The notes: generated from the sequence alone by a model not told the origin. A stretch of DNA of 64,000 nt from Larix kaempferi (GCA_027924585.1 BSBM01000637.1:3410001-3474000); one strand, 5' to 3'. Shown: positions 10,867-22,528, counted from the stretch's first letter. Translations and numbers: made by a program.

Positions 10867-12285
10867 CTATTGTGGATTGTAAGGAGCAGTCAACTCCCTC
10901 TTAATCCCTGAATCACTGCAAAGCTTCTTGAAGTCACCTGAGGTGAATTCTCCACCATTGTCGGATCTAAATGTTTTGATCTTCTTGTCAATTTGATTTT
11001 CCATCAAGGTTTTGAATTCCTTGAACTTATCAAACACCTCATCCTTGTTCTTCAAGAAGTATACCCAAGTCTTCCTGGAGAAGTCATCAATAAATGAGAC
11101 ATAGTAAACATACCCACTTAGAGAACTGGATGACATAGGACCACATACATCTGAGTGGATGATTTCCAGGATATCTTTTGCCTTGCTTTCACTGCTTGGG
11201 AAAGCCTTCTTAATGTTCTTACCTTTTGCACATCCTTTGCAAACACCTTCATGTTTGGTCTTGATTTCAGGAAGACCCTCTACAGCCTTGCTTGCAATTG
11301 GAAGTGCCCTATAGTGCATATGAGCAAGTCTTCTATGCCAAAGTTCACTTGGCTCCATGGATTCATGCACCATGGCATGTTCAGGTTGTCCCTTCAATTT
11401 ATACAAACCTCCCTCTTGCTCTCCAATCACTACTGCATCATTTATGGTATTTCCCTTTGGCCACATTAGGACTTGGCCATCCATAAATGAAACCCTCATA
11501 CCTTTTGCATCCAATGCAGAGATTGAGAGCAAGTTCTTCTTGAGCCTAGGTACATAAAGAACTTCTTTCATCTTCACAAATTTTCTAGAATCTAGGTTGC
11601 AAGAGGCTTCACCACTTCCTTTGATTGGGTATTGATAATCATCCCCAAGTTTCACCTTATGGGGTGATTCATGTTCAGATAGATTCACAAAATATTCCTT
11701 AAACCCAGTCATGTGTTTGGAAGCCCCACTATCAATCAACCAATCATTACAACCATGGGAAATGGTACCTGTGAGAGCAGAGATTAGAACATACTCTTCT
11801 TCACTTGATGAGTCATCATCACTTTCTTCCCTAGCCTTCTTCTTGGGTGGTTCATCATCCTTGGCAGCATGAGCATGAAACCTTCTTTTGCTGCCCTTCT
11901 TCTTCTTGTTGGAGTTGTTGTTGTCCTTCTTGTTCTTGGGACAATTTATGGCAATATGTCCTTTCTCATTACAGGTGAAGCATATTCTTCTTTCTTTGAA
12001 GTGATGTGAAGATTTCTTGGAGTGAGATGGCTCTCTCTTGGACTTCCCTTTCTTGGTGTGAGCTGTGAGAGCTTGATATTTAATGGAATCAGCAATGATT
12101 CTCTTTTCCTTGACCAAGTTCTTCTTATGCAATACCTTGGCCTCTTCATCCTCTGGGATAGGGATGTCTTCTTTCACATATGAGTCCAACTCATTCTCTT
12201 CCAGTATTAACCCAATCCTATACTTCCAAGCTCAGAAGTTAACAGCTCCTTCAAGCTTATCCTCAAGCTTTTTGTGGTGAGACAT
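10867..12285 (-). CDS. A1 gag, protease and integrase N-terminal part
   Basis: The natural ATG is at 12285-12283 (product start MSHHKKLEDKLEGAVNF). A CGA-to-TGA stop at 12232-12234 interrupts residue 18. The frame then runs to a TAG at 10864-10866 within the integrase motif PYNPQ-stop-NGVAERKN. Counting from 12189, the CCHC zinc knuckle is at residues 70-83 and the protease motif DSGAS begins at residue 153. The integrase has its His/Cys region and the first two catalytic aspartates (HSDVCGP, RSDNGGE); the third acidic residue lies past the stop. Only about 70 residues separate the gag start from the knuckle, far fewer than the usual 200 or more, so most of the capsid is deleted in frame. Confidence 0.9.
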
Positions 12286-12847
12286 CTTAAAGAGTACTTC
12301 AAATGGAAATAGAAAAGATTTAGATCTTACCACTTGGAATGCTGAAAACTGGATCTAGTCCTGGATTAGGGTTTGTCGAAAAAACCCTAAAAATTCAAAA
12401 TGTGAACTTCAAATTTCTTAAAGGATAGAAAGATGTGATTTGATGAGTTGATGAGCCTGGTGCATTCAGAATTTGAGATTAGCAAAGTTTTACCCTTCAG
12501 ATTTGATCTTTTGTCCTCCCGGTTTCACTAGGGAGAGCCCTGAATTAGGGTTTGAGTTTCCCAGAGATCTACACAGCCAAAAATCTCGATCCAAAGCTCT
12601 AAACTTCGATATTTGCAAGGCGCTTCCAGTTGTGTCTTCAAATTCCAGAAATTCCTATTTTTGTGGAAACCCTAATTTTTAGGGCCAAATCTGAAAATGC
12701 TTGAAATTGAATTATGATTGGACAGACAGATGCACCTTGATGAGTAGAATCAATCTACTATATTGATTTTCCAAAATCTGTGAAGAGAAACCCAATAAAT
12801 AAGGAACTCAAGTTTCCGTCACTGCAAAATGTCTTCTTCTCAGGTTA
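12286..12847 (-). other. A1 leader between primer site and gag
   Basis: A 562-base untranslated leader. It contains several AAACCCTAA-type runs on either strand but no open frame worth calling. Confidence 0.7.
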
Positions 12848-12859
12848 GCTCTGATACCA
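12848..12859 (-). promoter_or_regulatory. A1 primer binding site
   Basis: Minus strand reads TGGTATCAGAGC immediately after the 5' LTR. This is the well-known plant copia site complementary to the 3' end of initiator tRNA-Met. Confidence 0.95.
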
Positions 12860-13462
12860 TGTTAAATTTTGAGCATTAATTCACAATACTCTAGGATCTT
12901 TACTAAGAGAATAACATATGCAGTATATCAATGCATGACAATCACAATAAGTGTGACAAGCATCATAAGAATCAAAAGCATAAGAGACAAGAGACACAGA
13001 GTTTCTGTGGGGAAAACCCTAAGGTGAAAAACCCCACAACTTCCTCAGAGATAGAGAGATCAATGGCTCAACCAAAGTACAACCAAAATACACTAAGATA
13101 GTCTCCTAGTAGCAGATGATCCTCCTCCTCACTAGTGTGCCACTTTCTGAGTGAGAGTGAGTTACTTTTCTGAATGAGTAAAATAGAGATCTCCGATCTC
13201 TATTTATACTCACCTTTTTGCCCAGTGACCTTATGGGACCGACTTGTCTAGCTAGGTACATCCACATTATAATATATATAATTCAGGGCTGACCCCACAT
13301 GGTGGTCTAATAACCCATCGGCAAGTACACACACTTGCGACACTTGTCAATCCACATGACGACACTTCCTTATAGAGGAATGACACATCTCTTATAAGGG
13401 TACAATAAATATATATAAAATACACAAATGAAATACATTCCGAAGTTACATATACATCAACA
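12860..13462 (-). repeat. A1 5' LTR
   Basis: 603 bp with the same TGTTGATG start and TTTAACA end (minus strand). It is the promoter copy: a TATAAATA box precedes the hairpin at 13181-13205. It is nine bases longer than the 3' LTR because of small indels. Confidence 0.93.
13181..13205 (-). promoter_or_regulatory. TATA-overlapping hairpin in A1 5' LTR
   Basis: Two 11-base arms, AAATAGAGATC and GATCTCTATTT, are separated by 3 bases. The TATA box overlaps the 5' arm, so the stem spans or directly follows the expected transcription start. The copy in the 3' LTR is at 6856-6880. In A2 and A3 the inner half of both arms differs but still pairs. Confidence 0.8.
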
Positions 13463-13467
13463 AATAT

Positions 13468-14026
13468 GAGAGTGAGTCCCTTCAATTAGGGCTTATTTTC
13501 CTTGATTTTAGGGTCCCACATTACATGTTATAGTTGTGGAATGAATATGGGAAATTGACTCCACTTTTCAAGGACTCCATGCACCTTTTTTAACTATTAT
13601 GAGACAATAGCACCCTCCTTAAGTGTTTTCTGGGATTCACTCCTCATGCGTGTACATTAACTTTTTTGTTTGTTTGTAAGTAAACATTTCATATTAAATT
13701 TCCTATGAGAAATACATAGTGTTCAAAACAACTAGCTAGTAGACAGACCGTACTGCGTGAAAGGTATTTCCAAACTACTACCCATTATTATCACCCTTGA
13801 CTAGTTGTAAAAGAAAAAACAAGAGACCCTACTACCATTTCATGTTCTGTTCCTGACACTATACCCCTTACAAAAATTTAGGCATCCCAAAAAAGGATGG
13901 CGGGTAAGGACATTCCACCATACCCAATTACATCTTATATGACTTAGTACATAGCTAGATTCGACTTGAGACATTATCATATATAAGATAGAAAGGATGA
14001 CTGGATCAGAAACTGACGAAATCCAC
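13468..14026. other. Spacer right of A1
   Basis: No gene is seen. On the minus strand it would be the intron or downstream region of the gene-like piece at 14027-14641, because GTAAGTGG directly follows that open frame. Confidence 0.4.
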
Positions 14027-14641
14027 TTACGCGCCATGAACTCCGTGCAGCATATCAAGGTGGTGGGAAACATTTGCACCAAGATTAGTTGCAAACCTAT
14101 CGATTCTCCTGCCATCATCACCTCTATTTGATGTGCCTCTAGAGCTACTACCAAGATCAACCTTTAGATGGTTGATGGGAGTGTACAGAGGAATACCCAG
14201 CTTCATGGTGATCAGATAAAATTTATTATGCATTAAATGAAAGCCATTGTAGTTCTCTCTCCAAGCCTGAACCAGTTCGGTGTCTCCCAAATCCTTGTTC
14301 TCTCTGTCCATTAGGACATGGGAAAGTAGTCCTTTGGTCACCCATAAAGTTGAAACTAAATGGCCATAAGCTTCCAGGCGACCTGTAGTGGTTCTGGGGT
14401 CCAACACCCACTCCTCCACTTCAAAATGGATGTTCTCCATATTCTGGTTGGTCACTTGCTCCCATAAACCCTTTTCCAGACCATCAATTTCTTCTTGAAT
14501 TTGATGAGGGATGTGAATCAGAAAAAAATGGGCAGCATGGGTGTCTTTTGTCTACTTATGGTTTTATCACTTCATATTCTAAGTACGACTACTTTGGGCT
14601 CCCCTTTTCTTACCCTTGGGGTTTCTCTTCTTAGGGGCCAT
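14027..14641 (-). CDS. Gene-like piece, unknown protein, probably spliced
   Basis: An ATG at 14641-14639 begins a short basic stretch, MAPKKRNPKGKKRGAQSS, that looks like a nuclear-targeting N-terminus. Four stops follow, and the same frame then reopens from about 14530 to 14027. The reopened part includes EEIDGLEKGLWEQV and WRENYNGFHLMHNKFYL. A candidate donor (GGGTAAGA) follows the first ten codons, and a strong GTAAGT donor sits at the end of the long segment, so an exon-intron structure is plausible. Upstream there is a TATA box and a pyrimidine-rich leader. I do not recognise the protein. It could be a host gene fragment, a gene piece carried by an old element, or a chance frame. Confidence 0.4.
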
Positions 14642-14835
14642 TCTCTAGTGCGAGTAGTGAGGACATGGCAAATTGCACAAGTACAGATATAGAGAGAAGC
14701 AAACCTAAGGGCAAGAAAGGATCTGGTAGTGGGCGCAGGGCCAATTCCACAAACACAAATACAAGAAGAAGAAAACCAGCAGGGAAGAAAGGAACACATG
14801 TTTAGGCATGAAAGGCCTCCACTGAGGTGTGTCCA

Positions 14836-14843
14836 TATTTATA
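14836..14843 (-). promoter_or_regulatory. TATA box upstream of gene-like piece
   Basis: TATAAATA on the minus strand, about 195 bases before the ATG at 14641. The intervening sequence is rich in C and T, as in many plant 5' leaders. Confidence 0.5.
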
Positions 14844-14849
14844 GACCTC

Positions 14850-15239
14850 ATCTTTCGACTTACCTTAATTACAATTATCATTCCTTCATACTCCATATAT
14901 GACTATAGTAATGAAGCGTTTGATCCGCTTGATCCACCATCTTTTCCTTTCATACTCTTCAGTGATTGCTCGTTGGTCGAGGATAGTCCAGGGACCTAAC
15001 CTCATTAATATCAACTTCAATGGTTAACCGCTTTTGATGATCCGATAATCATGATTGTGGTTTGCACTAGTGTCATGTGTGTGGGTATTATGTTGAGAAG
15101 TGTCGACAAGACTACCCGCATGGAGGATTTCCTAAGCATCATTACTAGTGAAAGTGTCATTATGTCATTGGATTAGATACTAGGTATCTTTATTATCCAG
15201 CTGGACACAAGGTGTAGCACATGCCATATCCCTAAAGTT
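14850..15239. other. Spacer, no gene seen
   Basis: No motif recognised. It probably contains the 3' untranslated end of the LINE fragment to the right, but no poly(A) tail is obvious. Confidence 0.4.
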
Positions 15240-16491
15240 TGATAGGTGTCCTTCTTGCTTCCTGTGCGGTGAGTCATCCCCTACATTTTTCAGGCAGTCT
15301 GTGACCTTAATACCATCTCTTCTGATGTGGTTAACGATCCATGGATGTGGGTTACAAAGGTGGGCCCCTAATTACTCTACCCTGTGAGACAACCGCTAAC
15401 TATCCATCACTTTAATTGGATTTTTTCCAAGTTGGAGTTTCTTGTCCATGTTGATGATCACCTTCAAATCCATTTAAGCTATGAGTGGTTCCCATCTGTT
15501 ATGTTCAACTATCTTTAAACCCTGTAGAAGCCCTTCGATCTCGGCAGGATTATTTGTGTCTTATCCTATGTGGTCATGGTAAATGAGCATAATTTGACCA
15601 TCCTCATTACAGAAAACCCCCCCATATCCAACCATGCATGGATTTCCTATGGAGGGTCCATTGAATTTAAGCTTGAAAGAGCCCTCTAGGGGAGGAGACC
15701 AAATGTTAGGGCTAGTTTTTGTTAGGGTTTTAAATTTCTTTCAAACCCATCCCTAATCATACTGATGAAGGCTTAACTGTTTCAGGATTCTTAATTCTTG
15801 GTCATCATCTTCCCAGTCCTTATCCATACAGGGGGTAATCTTCATCGTCTCCTGAATGTGTTTCACAATTTTGTTGTAAATCGCTTGTATTAGGGATTTG
15901 GTGTCTTTGAAGATTCTCTGGTTTCTTTCCTTCCATATTTCCCGAATAAAAAAGTCGGGGAACATGATCCATATTTAATTAACAATACTATTTTTTAAAT
16001 TATTGGGGTCCCATTCTTTAATTGTTTGGTCTGGGATCCTAGGTTGCCGATTCAATCTTCTGAAAAGTTTCGCCCCCCAATCCCATAAGGTGGATGAGAA
16101 GTGGAAGGAATCTAGGATATGTTTTAGAGATTCCTCAACACTATTACATAGGGGGCATTGAGAGGGGCCAACAATTACTCTTTTCTGTAGTTTTTCTCCA
16201 GTAAGGATTCAACAAACAACCAGCCACACAAAATAGGCCACTTTTGGCCAAGGATTTGACATTCAAATATTCTTCCATAATCTTTTTGTTGGTCTTGCTT
16301 CACAGTTTTTACATAATTCATAAGCTTCCTTGATGTTGAAATTTCCTTTTGTGGAGTATCCCCATCGAATGTTATCAAGGCCTCTTTGAATCTTTATCAT
16401 TCTTTCTTTAAGTGCTTCCTCCATATGGTGGATTCCCTCTATCGGGAATATTTGTTGTCACCAGTCTATTTGTTTCCATTCTTTGAAGGTA
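15240..16491 (-). pseudogene. LINE (non-LTR) 3' fragment: zf-RVT and RNase H
   Basis: Reading leftward on the minus strand, broken frames show the end of a plant LINE polyprotein. First comes WGYSTKGNFNIKEAYEL, then the zinc-binding zf-RVT region with KVAYFVWL and QCPLCNSVEESLKHIL, then IWKERNQRIF (the open frame at 15753-15965). A type-I RNase H follows at about 15350-15700, with GYGGVFCNEDGQI and TNNPAEIEGLLQGL, ending near IRRDGIKVTDCL. The first catalytic Asp of the RNase H is replaced (KFNGPS). The upstream RT is missing here because G2 inserted at 16491/16492. Confidence 0.8.
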
Positions 16492-17351
16492 TGTTGAAGC
16501 CCCGTGTTTGGTAATGTTGGAATGTTTTCCAAGGAAAACAATAGAGAGTGACAGCCCAATCTGAAAGGCTTCAAACAACTCTGTGCAAGAGCAGTTCTAT
16601 CCCCAAATTGTTTGGTGTGACTGACTCCCACGGATATTAGGCCTCCGTTGGCACTTATGTGAATAGATCCGAATGGATCTGTCTTCCTGTCAGGGAAGAT
16701 TAAAAATGTTCTATGTCTAATGGGTAACTAGTTTAGCTTAGGAAATAACTAATTATGTTATATCTAGACTAGGAAATTTGAATTAAGTTTGCAGAATAGT
16801 CAGATCTTGAATTTAATAAGTGTTTCACCAATTAATAAGCATATGAATTGGATCTGAACTTATTAGCTTAAGAAAAATCCAAAAAATGACAATTGAATGA
16901 TTTTACCTTAAGAATTAAAGCATATATAACAGTGACTTGTTATGATATGCTAATTGAAAAATTGGCATCAATGTAATTATATTTGTTTATCATTTGCAGA
17001 AATAGATAAACGAGTTAAATAAATAAATTCACTTAACACATAAAAACATCTAGATCATATGTTAATATAAATCCAACATAAATATCGATGCATTCATTAA
17101 TGTTGCAAAATAAAACAGAGTTCATTCATAAACAAAAGCGAGATATCAGGATCTATCAAAGAAATTTGATAAATCATACAAAATAGATGGAAAATAGATA
17201 CTAACTGAATTTCATTCAAGTCTGCAAAAAATTACAATGCCTCAAAAAAACAGAGTATCTCTAGTTCTTCTTCGGTGATTTTCTCCCCCCCCCCTCCTCC
17301 TCTATGAGATTATATCCCTTTAAATAATAATTACATCAAATTACAAGGACA
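16492..17351 (-). repeat. G2 left LTR (3' LTR of unit 1)
   Basis: 860 bp from TGTTGAAGCCCC to ACAAGGACA. It aligns along its length with 53092-53942, including a poly-C run followed by TCCTCCTC near the right end. The left neighbour (LINE) ends with AGGTA at 16487-16491. The right boundary is inferred from the TG/CA rule and the end of the extra ORF. Confidence 0.75.
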
Positions 17352-17371
17352 TATTTCCGATAAAATAAGGA

Positions 17372-17643
17372 TCACAAAATAATTCTACTATAGGACTTAC
17401 CAAGGGAAATTCGCCAATTGGCCCACACATCTAGCAATTCTTCTACATCCAGATATTTGGCCAGTTCAAGTGCAAGCTGAGCATTACAAGTGAAGGATTC
17501 CATCTTGTTCTTCTTCACTTTATTCCATGCATGTAGAAAAAGATTGATCTTTATTCCAAAATTGATGGGATCTTTGATTAAGTCTTTAACCTCTGAAATT
17601 TGAATGTACTCTAATTGTTGAATTCACTCCTTGGTCTTTTCAC
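17372..17643 (-). pseudogene. G2 unit 1 extra ORF, C-terminal piece
   Basis: Minus-strand frame homologous to 53981-54322, which ends WAKWRIALGKS before its stop. Here the original stop is lost and the frame runs on to TGA at 17372-17374. A2 cuts the ORF at 17643; the protein continues at 40100. The function of the C-terminal region is unknown. Confidence 0.6.
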
Positions 17644-18321
17644 TGTTGATGTATATGTAACTTCGGAATGTATTTTATATATGTATATTGTACTCCTAAA
17701 GAGATGGTATTATTCCTCTATACGGAACTATTTGTATTCCTATAGAGATGTTATTATTCCTCTATATGGAAGTGTCATCATTTATATTGTAAGTGTCGTA
17801 ACTTATAGTTGATGGGTTATTAGACCACCTTTTTGGGGTTGGCCCTGTATAAGTCATATGGGTCGAAGGGTTATTTGACCACCCTATTGGGGGTCGGCCA
17901 TGTGGGTCAAAGGGTTATTAGACAACCCTATTGGGTGTCGGCCCAGTTAGCATTATGTTATGTCGTTAAGTTAAGGCCGACGTAGTAAAGCTTATTAGGC
18001 AAGTCAAGTCATGTATAAATAGAGTGCAGGAGGCACTCTATTTGATCATTTCTATTCTCTCACACACTCTTTGGAGAGTGGCGCACTTGTGGAGGAAGAG
18101 AAGCTATTGCTAAGAGATGTCTATCTCTTATGCTTGGGTTGTATCATTGCTCTATCTATCTCTGAGGAAGTTATTGGGGTTTTTCACCTTTATGGTTTTC
18201 CCTAAGTAAACTCTGTGTCTCTTGTGTGCTTGCATTATTGTGTCCATGATTGATATGATGTTGATATGTTGTAGATGTTGTTCTCTCAATTAAGATCCAA
18301 GAAAATTCTTAAAAACTAACT
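17644..18321 (+). repeat. A2 5' LTR
   Basis: Starts TGTTGATGTATATGTAAC and ends AAAACTAACT. It contains about three copies of a 44-bp unit with TTATTAGACCACCC and GGGGTCGGCC (17810-17950), a TATAAATAG box and the hairpin at 18017-18043. It is one repeat unit longer than the 3' LTR. Confidence 0.92.
18017..18043 (+). promoter_or_regulatory. TATA-overlapping hairpin in A2 5' LTR
   Basis: Arms AAATAGAGTGC and GCACTCTATTT are joined by the 5-base loop AGGAG. TATAAATAG overlaps the 5' arm. The 3' LTR copy (39778-39804) has one change (GTGC to GTGT) that still allows a G-U pair. Confidence 0.85.
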
Positions 18322-18333
18322 TGGTATCAGAGC
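18322..18333 (+). promoter_or_regulatory. A2 primer binding site
   Basis: TGGTATCAGAGC directly after the LTR, the same initiator-tRNA-Met-type site as A1 and B. Confidence 0.93.
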
Positions 18334-19485
18334 TAGCTTGAAAGAAGGCATGGTATGGCATGTATAACACTTGTTGCACTTGAGATGCTAGGGCTTGATA
18401 TAGAAAAAAACAGTCATCATAGCACTTTCACTATACATCCATTTTGGAGAAGTTTTCAGATCTAAAACTTTTATAGGTTGAAGTGAGGATCCCCATGTAT
18501 CGTTTGTAGAAAGAACAACTTCTAATTTGTTCTACTTTGTGTTTTATGATATGTACAATCTCGGGTTTCTGCCTCTTCCAGATCTGAGTCATAAATAGGT
18601 GACCTAAGAAAAAATGTCACAACTTCGGATAGGAAGCTCCAACTGAAATTTTGTAAAAAGGGACATGTAGTGCACGGACTGTACTTTCTTAGGTAATGTT
18701 TTCAGAGGCTGAAACTGAACTAGTGACATGTGGAATGCCGTACAAGTTCGCTCTCCTGTTTTATTCCATAAACAGGTCACATTGTGACACTTGGCATAAC
18801 TCTCTCTCAGAGAATCCATTTGAGGTCAAACCTATAGGGTTGGAAAGATGATAGGTCAGGCTACCATAGAAAAAAATTTCAGGCCCTTTGGATGGGAAAG
18901 CTCGGAGTTACACTGAAACAATTAGGTGCATATTTCTATCAAAACAGTATTGGATTTTGAGCACCTTCATTCATGGCTCCGGGAATTAGGGTTTCGGAGA
19001 AAGTTGGTATTTTTGTAATCGAAGACCACGGATGAATTATACTCATCAAAATAAAAATTTAGAGACCAAGATCAAATTTTTTGGTTGGATAGAAGGTCGG
19101 GCTTGATCAAACCCTAGTTCGAGACTTTGATCGAAAAAGTGAAGAATTAGGGTTTCTACAAAAATTGGAATTTCTAAAGTCTGTGACCATGGCTAGAAGC
19201 TCCTTAGAAAAATCAAAGTTTAGAGATTTGGATCAAACCTTTTGGTTGGGCAGAAGGGTGGGCTTTATCAAACCCTAGTTCGGGATCCTGTCCAAAAGAT
19301 CAAGAAGTTTCAAAGGCAATTTTGAGGGGTGAAACTTTGCAGTTTTCAAATTCTGAGTATACCAGCTTGATCAGCTCATCAAGGCGCATCCTTCTATCCC
19401 TTCAGAAGTTTGAAATTCAAAGTTTGAATTTTTAGGGTTTCTCTAACAAACCCTAATCCAGCTGTAGATCCAGTTTCTACAAATC
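18334..19485 (+). other. A2 leader
   Basis: Long untranslated leader shared with A3 (55131-56463) and A4 (63562 onward). It includes GTGACATGTGG and CTCTCTCTCAGAGA motifs. No gene. Confidence 0.7.
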
Positions 19486-19623
19486 AAGTGGATTGGGTTA
19501 ATCCTAGAAGAGAATGGATTGGTTACTTACATAAGTGAAGAAGTTCCTATTTCAGAGGGAGATTAGGCTAAGGCCTTACATAAGAAGATTACAAGCAATT
19601 TTGACAAGTATGACTTATCCAAG
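19486..19623 (+). pseudogene. A2 gag N-terminal scrap
   Basis: About 46 codons that read WIGLILEEN, then SEEVPISEGD, a TAG, and AKALHKK. They match the first third of A1 gag (RIGLILEENEL, KEDIPIPEDEEAKVLHKKN). In A3 the same place reads GDEAKALHK without the stop. G1 interrupts the scrap at 19623; the sequence resumes at 35168 with non-gag DNA. Confidence 0.75.
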
Positions 19624-20590
19624 TGTTATGTAGAATTTTTCCCTACGGATAAGTCAAAACTCTCTTAACTTTAAAGCAAACTTTAAACTAACTCTAAAGC
19701 AAGAAACAAGTCAAAACAAATGCTACCTTGAAATTCCTGAATTAACTTTTACAACAAGATTAAATGTATTTAGAAACAGTAAGAGATGGAACACACGTTT
19801 CAAACTGACGTTTGTCCTGCTCCTAGCTCTTGATCCAAAGCTCCAATGTAGAACCTATTAAGATCAACTAAAGAACAAACATGCAAACTTCCAAATACCT
19901 TGAATGTAAAGGTTAGATTCAAATCCAGATTAGATACATTTCACGCTAAGAACTTATGCCAAACACATGAAATGGGAAAGACAAGACAAGTTATCTTATT
20001 ACAACTTGAAGAATGCTTACATAGGTTGCTTGATGCCCAAGCCAATCCTCCAGCTCCAAGTTCCTTCTCCTCTAGCTATCTCCATAATGCTGCAAGATCA
20101 TAAGTTTGATACTCAAGGAGTCCTCCCCCTTCCCCATGGAATGCCTCTCTTTTATAGTGTATGGTAGGGTTAACCAACAAGAGAGATGGGTGGATCTAGG
20201 GAGAGATAAGTGGATCAAGGTTTCTAATCACAGAAAGTGAGTTGGGATCGAATCAGGGACCCCAATCTTCCACTATCTTCAAAAATCCAAAATCCCACAA
20301 GCCATGGGAAAAAGGCTAATAAAAGAGTACCGCGCCCTGTGGTCTGAGCACAATGCGGTACTGCCGCGTTCTGGGGAAAAATCAAAACGCGGTAGTGTAG
20401 AGTACCGCGCACATATAAATGATCAAAGCACGGCAGTGTAGGTAAATAAAGTCTCAGCTGGGTCAGAACTTGTCAGGGTAGATTTACCTTCAAGGTTCAT
20501 TCATCTTCTGGGTGGTTCAAACAGCAGGGGAAGTGTCGTCAACTCTGTTTGTGGCAGAGATGTGGCATTGTGGAATATAGAGGTATAACA
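19624..20590 (-). repeat. G1 3' LTR
   Basis: 967 bp, plus strand TGTTATGTAG to GGTATAACA. The minus-strand TATAAAA box is at 20150-20156. A cluster of TACCGCG / CGCGGTA motifs lies at about 20328-20443. Confidence 0.95.
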
Positions 20591-20603
20591 GATGCCCCCT
20601 AAA
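20591..20603 (-). promoter_or_regulatory. G1 polypurine tract
   Basis: Minus strand reads TTTAGGGGGCATC directly before the 3' LTR, as expected for the plus-strand primer. Confidence 0.85.
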
Positions 20604-22520
20604 GTATGAGGTCAGAAGGGACTGATGGCCGAAATACTTTACGAATATAATGTGCATAGATAGCGTCGAGGAGAACGACACTGAGCTAAGACAGAAACAG
20701 AGTGTTAGATATACCACCGAGGCGGGCATCCCCATGCTCGGAAACAAATGACTCAAAGCATGGCTGCTGACCAATACATTGCAGATCCATGAGTACTGAG
20801 ACGATATAGACTGTGGACAGATCATGGCTACTATGAACAAGCGTAGATCCATGAGACAATAATGACACAGCCACGACCAATACAATAAGTGGATCTGTGT
20901 GACAATACAAAGGACATCTCCATCGCAACCTGGACGCAATCAAGATACAGCGGTGCGCCCAGGGTCTTCTACCCGATCGCAAAAGATACGAATCTAGCCA
21001 TGTGATTACAAGGTGTTGAAGTTGAACATGGTAGAAACCATTTGATTACCGGTCAATGATGTGAACCGTTAACAAATGCGAGGGAAATCACCAATGATGA
21101 GGATGATCCCCAAGGTATCTGAAGTACATCTCAACGAAATGCGAATAGATGAGTTGATGTCGAGCATTCAAGAGATTGTTCGATCAGAGGTCAATGATGT
21201 GAACCTACTGTCGAACACGAGGAAACCTGCCATTGAGGTATGCAGGTACCAAGGTACTAATGGTTGATCTCTAAGTCCAATTCCCGGATAGTGATTTGGT
21301 GTCGACGGGAAAAGACTCGTCGAAGGAGGGCCATAATGATTCCCACATCATCAACACGAAATCGGCACGAACGATAAGATGATGAAACAATGGAGTATGT
21401 ACTGACACAACGGAGGCCTGACACAATGAACGACTCTAAACAATGCAACCCTTTGAACATATAACGGCATGTAATAGGACTTGGCAGCAGGGATTATTGA
21501 CAACAGAGAATAGACACCGGATGAGTAGGCTCGTGGCCAGGGAGACGACTCATGATGATGACCATAACTCAGTGAAAAATGGATACCCAATATAGACAAG
21601 AGACGGACGCATGCCATGTTCAAAGGTAATGACTGACAAGCTGCCATAAATAAATTTGACTCATCCCCCCATATTCCCCCGACATGATAGACGAGTACCT
21701 CTTTGTTGTTTTGCGAGCTTGAAGAGGATAACAGATGCTCGGTGTAGCTCATCTCATGGATGAGTCCAATCTCACATGTTTTACGAACCTGAGAAAGGAG
21801 GGGTTCTTCCCAAAGTGGGTCCTTCGATGTTAAAATTTTAACGAGTCCAAGGAAGGAAAACTCGGTAGTTTTTCGCATTTAGAGAGCTTGAAAAACTTAA
21901 AGGAAGCTCCATAATGTACTTTTTCATAAATTTAGTCCCTCGATCCCGAAAAAGTGTAAAACAATTCCCGAGAGAACTCTCCTAGCCGAGATTGACTGAG
22001 GTATACCTTTCTCGTAAATAGTCTAGACGGGCCGAAAAAGGGGTAACCTATCACCGAATAGACGACCTTTCAAATAATTTTACAAGTGTGAAAGAGTCAA
22101 GATCACTTGGCAATCTTTTCAATTTTAGGGAGTCTGAAAAGAGCTTAACTATGGACTCCTATGATCTTTTTCGTAATTTTTAATTATTTTGGTCCGAAAA
22201 AACAATAAAACACAACCAGGATAATACTTTCCTCATCATTTAACGAGCATGAGTAAAGCTAACCGTACTCGACACCATTTACTTGAGTTTGACAAGCACG
22301 ACGTGGGTGTAAAAGCGCTTGGAATCTTTTTCAAGTTTTAAATCCAGAGCACGAAAAAGATAAAGTGGGCTCAAAATGAAGGTCAAATCATGAATAAACA
22401 TCAGTGTGAATATATCGCCTTTCACCGGGGACCCTGTCAATAAATGCTCAAAAAACTAGACATTAGCAATGTGAAAAAGGCTTTATTTTAACCATTTAAA
22501 ATAATAATTAAAAAATATGT
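20604..22520. other. G1 3' untranslated region, no gene
   Basis: Frames on the minus strand (for example 21351-21878) show no family features. Weak internal duplication: a segment at about 21885-21990 with TTTTTCATAA and CCGAAAAAG is echoed at about 22130-22220. Another short echo, TCAATGATGTGAACC, occurs at about 21053 and 21191. Confidence 0.5.
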
Positions 22521-22528
22521 GAAAATGC

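Larger units (their letters stand above)
6535..13462 (-). mobile_element. A1: Ty1/copia element, complete ends, coding region damaged
   Basis: The element has LTRs at both ends (6535-7128 and 12860-13462), a primer site inside the right LTR and a purine tract inside the left one, so it is transcribed leftward. The 5-bp target duplication aatat (6530-6534, 13463-13467) is perfect. Integrase comes before RT, which defines Ty1/copia. The LTRs are close in sequence but differ by several substitutions and short indels. The coding part carries one CGA-to-TGA stop, several TAG stops and an internal gag deletion, so it cannot make a full polyprotein. It is the most complete coding copy of a family also represented by A2, A3 and A4. 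Confidence 0.93.

Noticed and set aside
17286-17297. Poly-C run followed by TCCTCCTC as a regulatory site
   Set aside because: It is part of the G2 LTR and present in both copies with differing length; simple-sequence variation is the easier explanation.
20517-20982. Overlapping minus frames spanning the G1 LTR end
   Set aside because: They cross the LTR and purine tract, and the two frames conflict. Cysteine-rich composition is a by-product of the sequence.
21351-21878. Minus-strand open frame of 175 codons in the 3' part of G1
   Set aside because: No domain, compositional or positional support, and it lies between the antisense gene and the LTR. Judged a chance frame.
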